Of a stretch of DNA of 7,064 nucleotides, positions 6,132 through 7,064 are shown piece after piece. The translations under genes were made by a program, and so were the position numbers. The stretch's first letter is position 1. Each line of letters opens with the position of its first letter. This DNA comes from Dehalococcoidia bacterium (GTDB taxonomy: Bacteria > Chloroflexota > Dehalococcoidia > Dehalococcoidales > Fen-1064). The notes beneath the pieces are model-generated. The model did no database searches, had not been told where the DNA came from, and worked only from the letters and a program-made list of their open reading frames with translations. Where the stretch lies: the NCBI GenBank assembly GCA_003153075.1, contig PMBW01000197.1:2022-9085 (forward strand). The letters run 5' to 3'.

Positions 6132-6202
6132 TTTACTGCCGCAAGCAATTGTATGGTTCAGATATTCCGTTCGATGCCGATGATTTATGTTCGATTAAAC
6201 CT

Positions 6203-6232
6203 ATTCTACCCGCATTTCCTGACAATAATCAA
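6203..6232 (-). promoter_or_regulatory. Candidate promoter of the CoA-transferase-like gene
   Basis: On the minus strand TTGATT (6227-6232) and TAGAAT (6203-6208) are 18 bases apart, matching consensus at four and five of six positions. It lies downstream of the terminator of the preceding gene and about 75 bases before the coding region, where a promoter is needed. The region is AT-rich, so chance matches are possible. Confidence 0.4.
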
Positions 6233-6360
6233 TAACGATCACATTAAATTCTAATATCTAAATACGAAGCTTTAAACAAATCCAAAGCGATAAATGGCTA
6301 ATGTAATAATATCGATTTCTTGATTATTGATTGTTGATACTTGAGCCTTGCTTATCAAAC

Positions 6361-6402
6361 AAAAAACAGGGCGGACTTTGCGTTAACGCTGTCCACCCTG
6401 TT
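6361..6402 (-). terminator. Rho-independent terminator after the MaoC-like gene
   Basis: On the minus strand AACAGGG (6402-6396) and GGAC (6394-6391) pair with GTCC (6376-6373) and CCCTGTT (6371-6365), with one mismatch between the two blocks. The apex can fold further as GCG-TTAA-CGC (6380-6389). The stem runs into a T-tract (6366-6361), then GTTTG. It lies 27 bases after the stop codon. Confidence 0.9.
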
Positions 6403-6428
6403 CACATTGATAACCTGAAAATGAATCC

Positions 6429-7064
6429 TTAAACTAACTTCCTTTCGTCTTCTCTAGTAGCCTTGGAAATCAGTTCGACGGTGGCATAACCTTTGGCCGT
6501 CAGTGCCACACCGCTCTGGTTTTCGCCCCAGATCTGCAGGTCAACCAGGTGCCGTCCGTTCTCTTCGTACTTTTTGGCTACTTTACCCTTACAATACATC
6601 GTATCGCCGTAGATCCAGGGTAAGCACAGCTCGACACCGAATTTGACCAGGAAACCGTCATCTCCCATCCAGTTAGTGACCAGATTGCTTAAGATAGAAA
6701 CCCGCTGCAAGCCGTTCTCATGGGCAAATGGAAAGCCCATACTCTTGGCGACTTTGTCATCCAGCAGCTGGTTCTCCCAACCTTCCCAGATGTTGCTGGC
6801 CGGGTCTTTGAAGGCGCACAGGGGATGTCGTTCCAGATAACGCATAAACCGCCGGTAGGATTTGACCGGACTGGTATTTTGAATGAACAGTTTAACATCC
6901 TCGCTGGACAGCGGCCCGCGGACGATCGGGTTCATCAGTTCGCCTTCCTGCGTATCTTCCCAGTAACGGATGATCGCGCCCTGCCATTTTTCGGCATCCA
7001 CGCCGTCCTCGAGGGCGATCAGTTCTTCACGGGTGTAATGATGTTTCTGAATTTCGGCATATTT
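6429..7064 (-). CDS. MaoC-like hot-dog acyl-CoA hydratase/dehydratase, N-terminus cut by right window edge
   Basis: The frame ends in TAA at 6429 and is open to the window edge, giving at least 212 codons. A GTG at 7001 is only internal: the 21 codons upstream (KYAEIQKHHYTREELIALED and on) read as protein, and no ribosome binding site precedes that GTG. RYWEDTQEGELMNPIVRGPLS suits the start of a hot-dog fold. The second half, with FAHENGLQRVSILSNLVTNW followed by MGDDGF, then PWIYGDTMYCKGKV, matches the pattern of MaoC-related proteins that carry a (YD/HE)xGxQR...NWMGDDG...GDT..C.GKV signature. Such proteins hydrate or dehydrate acyl-CoAs, often as heteromers of two hot-dog chains. A canonical R-hydratase DxNPxH dyad is not visible, so this may be the non-catalytic partner or a divergent enzyme. 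It is cytoplasmic, and upstream of the CoA-transferase-like gene but separated by a terminator. Confidence 0.85.
   Translation of the reverse strand, partial: KYAEIQKHHYTREELIALEDGVDAEKWQGAIIRYWEDTQEGELMNPIVRGPLSSEDVKLFIQNTSPVKSYRRFMRYLERHPLCAFKDPASNIWEGWENQLLDDKVAKSMGFPFAHENGLQRVSILSNLVTNWMGDDGFLVKFGVELCLPWIYGDTMYCKGKVAKKYEENGRHLVDLQIWGENQSGVALTAKGYATVELISKATREDERKLV

Larger units (their letters stand above)
6127..6428. other. Intergenic region between two minus-strand genes, 302 bp
   Basis: It contains the terminator of the MaoC-like gene at 6361-6402 and the candidate promoter at 6203-6232. TTGAT occurs three times at exact 7-bp steps (6320, 6327, 6334) just beside the terminator. No gene is seen. 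The terminator followed by a promoter means the two minus-strand genes probably do not form a simple operon. Confidence 0.6.

Noticed and set aside
5777..6235. 152-residue plus-strand open frame opposite the CoA-transferase-like gene
   Set aside because: A shadow of the antisense frame; Pro/Ser-rich, with no initiation signals.
6320..6338. Three TTGAT copies at 7-bp steps as an iteron or operator array
   Set aside because: Only three short copies in AT-rich DNA beside a terminator, and the 7-bp period does not match a DNA helical turn; likely chance.
6999..7001. GTG as the start of the MaoC-like gene
   Set aside because: The reading frame continues upstream with protein-like sequence to the window edge and no ribosome binding site precedes the GTG.
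1..7064. CRISPR arrays, tRNA or rRNA genes, insertion sequences, selenocysteine insertion
   Set aside because: Looked for and not seen: no regular spacer-repeat series, no cloverleaf, no transposase-like frame or terminal repeats, and no in-frame TGA in the recognised genes.

Overview
The window is a chromosomal stretch of an anaerobe-type catabolic locus. It carries six genes: four complete, and two cut by the window edges. The genes are moderately GC-rich and the gaps between them are AT-rich. Strong AGGAGG-type ribosome binding sites, a TTG start, sigma-A-like promoters and compact hairpin-plus-T-run terminators suggest a Gram-positive, Clostridia-like bacterium (for example the Desulfotomaculum/Pelotomaculum type). 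This assignment is a guess from style and gene content; no taxonomic marker is present.

Layout from left to right: (1) positions 1-134, minus strand, the first 44 codons of an unrecognised gene with a good promoter at 291-320; (2) a 448-bp divergent gap; (3) 583-1620, plus strand, a conserved protein of unknown function with a GWSDGLPxVPPT signature; (4) a convergent gap with a degenerate CATTGCGA-type dispersed repeat and a strong bidirectional terminator; (5) 1757-3256, minus strand, a soluble FAD-dependent oxidoreductase of the fumarate reductase/3-ketosteroid dehydrogenase superfamily; (6) a 463-bp divergent gap with a promoter on each side and a perfect 20-bp palindrome; (7) 3720-4217, plus strand, a small single-domain cupin with a TTG start; (8) a terminator at 4266-4300; (9) 4348-6126, minus strand, a one-piece alpha-beta family I CoA-transferase-like protein in which the catalytic glutamate position is glycine; (10) a 302-bp gap with a terminator and a candidate promoter; (11) 6429-7064, minus strand, a MaoC-like hot-dog hydratase whose N-terminus lies beyond the right edge.

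Taken together, a flavin dehydrogenase, a MaoC-type hydratase, a CoA-transferase-fold enzyme and a cupin fit degradation of a cyclic or branched acid as its CoA thioester. The CoA-transferase-like protein resembles glutaconate CoA-transferase GctA joined to GctB. Loss of its catalytic Glu recalls IpdAB-type ring-opening hydrolases of steroid catabolism, so a C-C bond-cleaving role is a serious alternative to CoA transfer. The substrate cannot be read from the sequence. Most genes appear to be transcribed singly, each with its own terminator or promoter, rather than as one operon.
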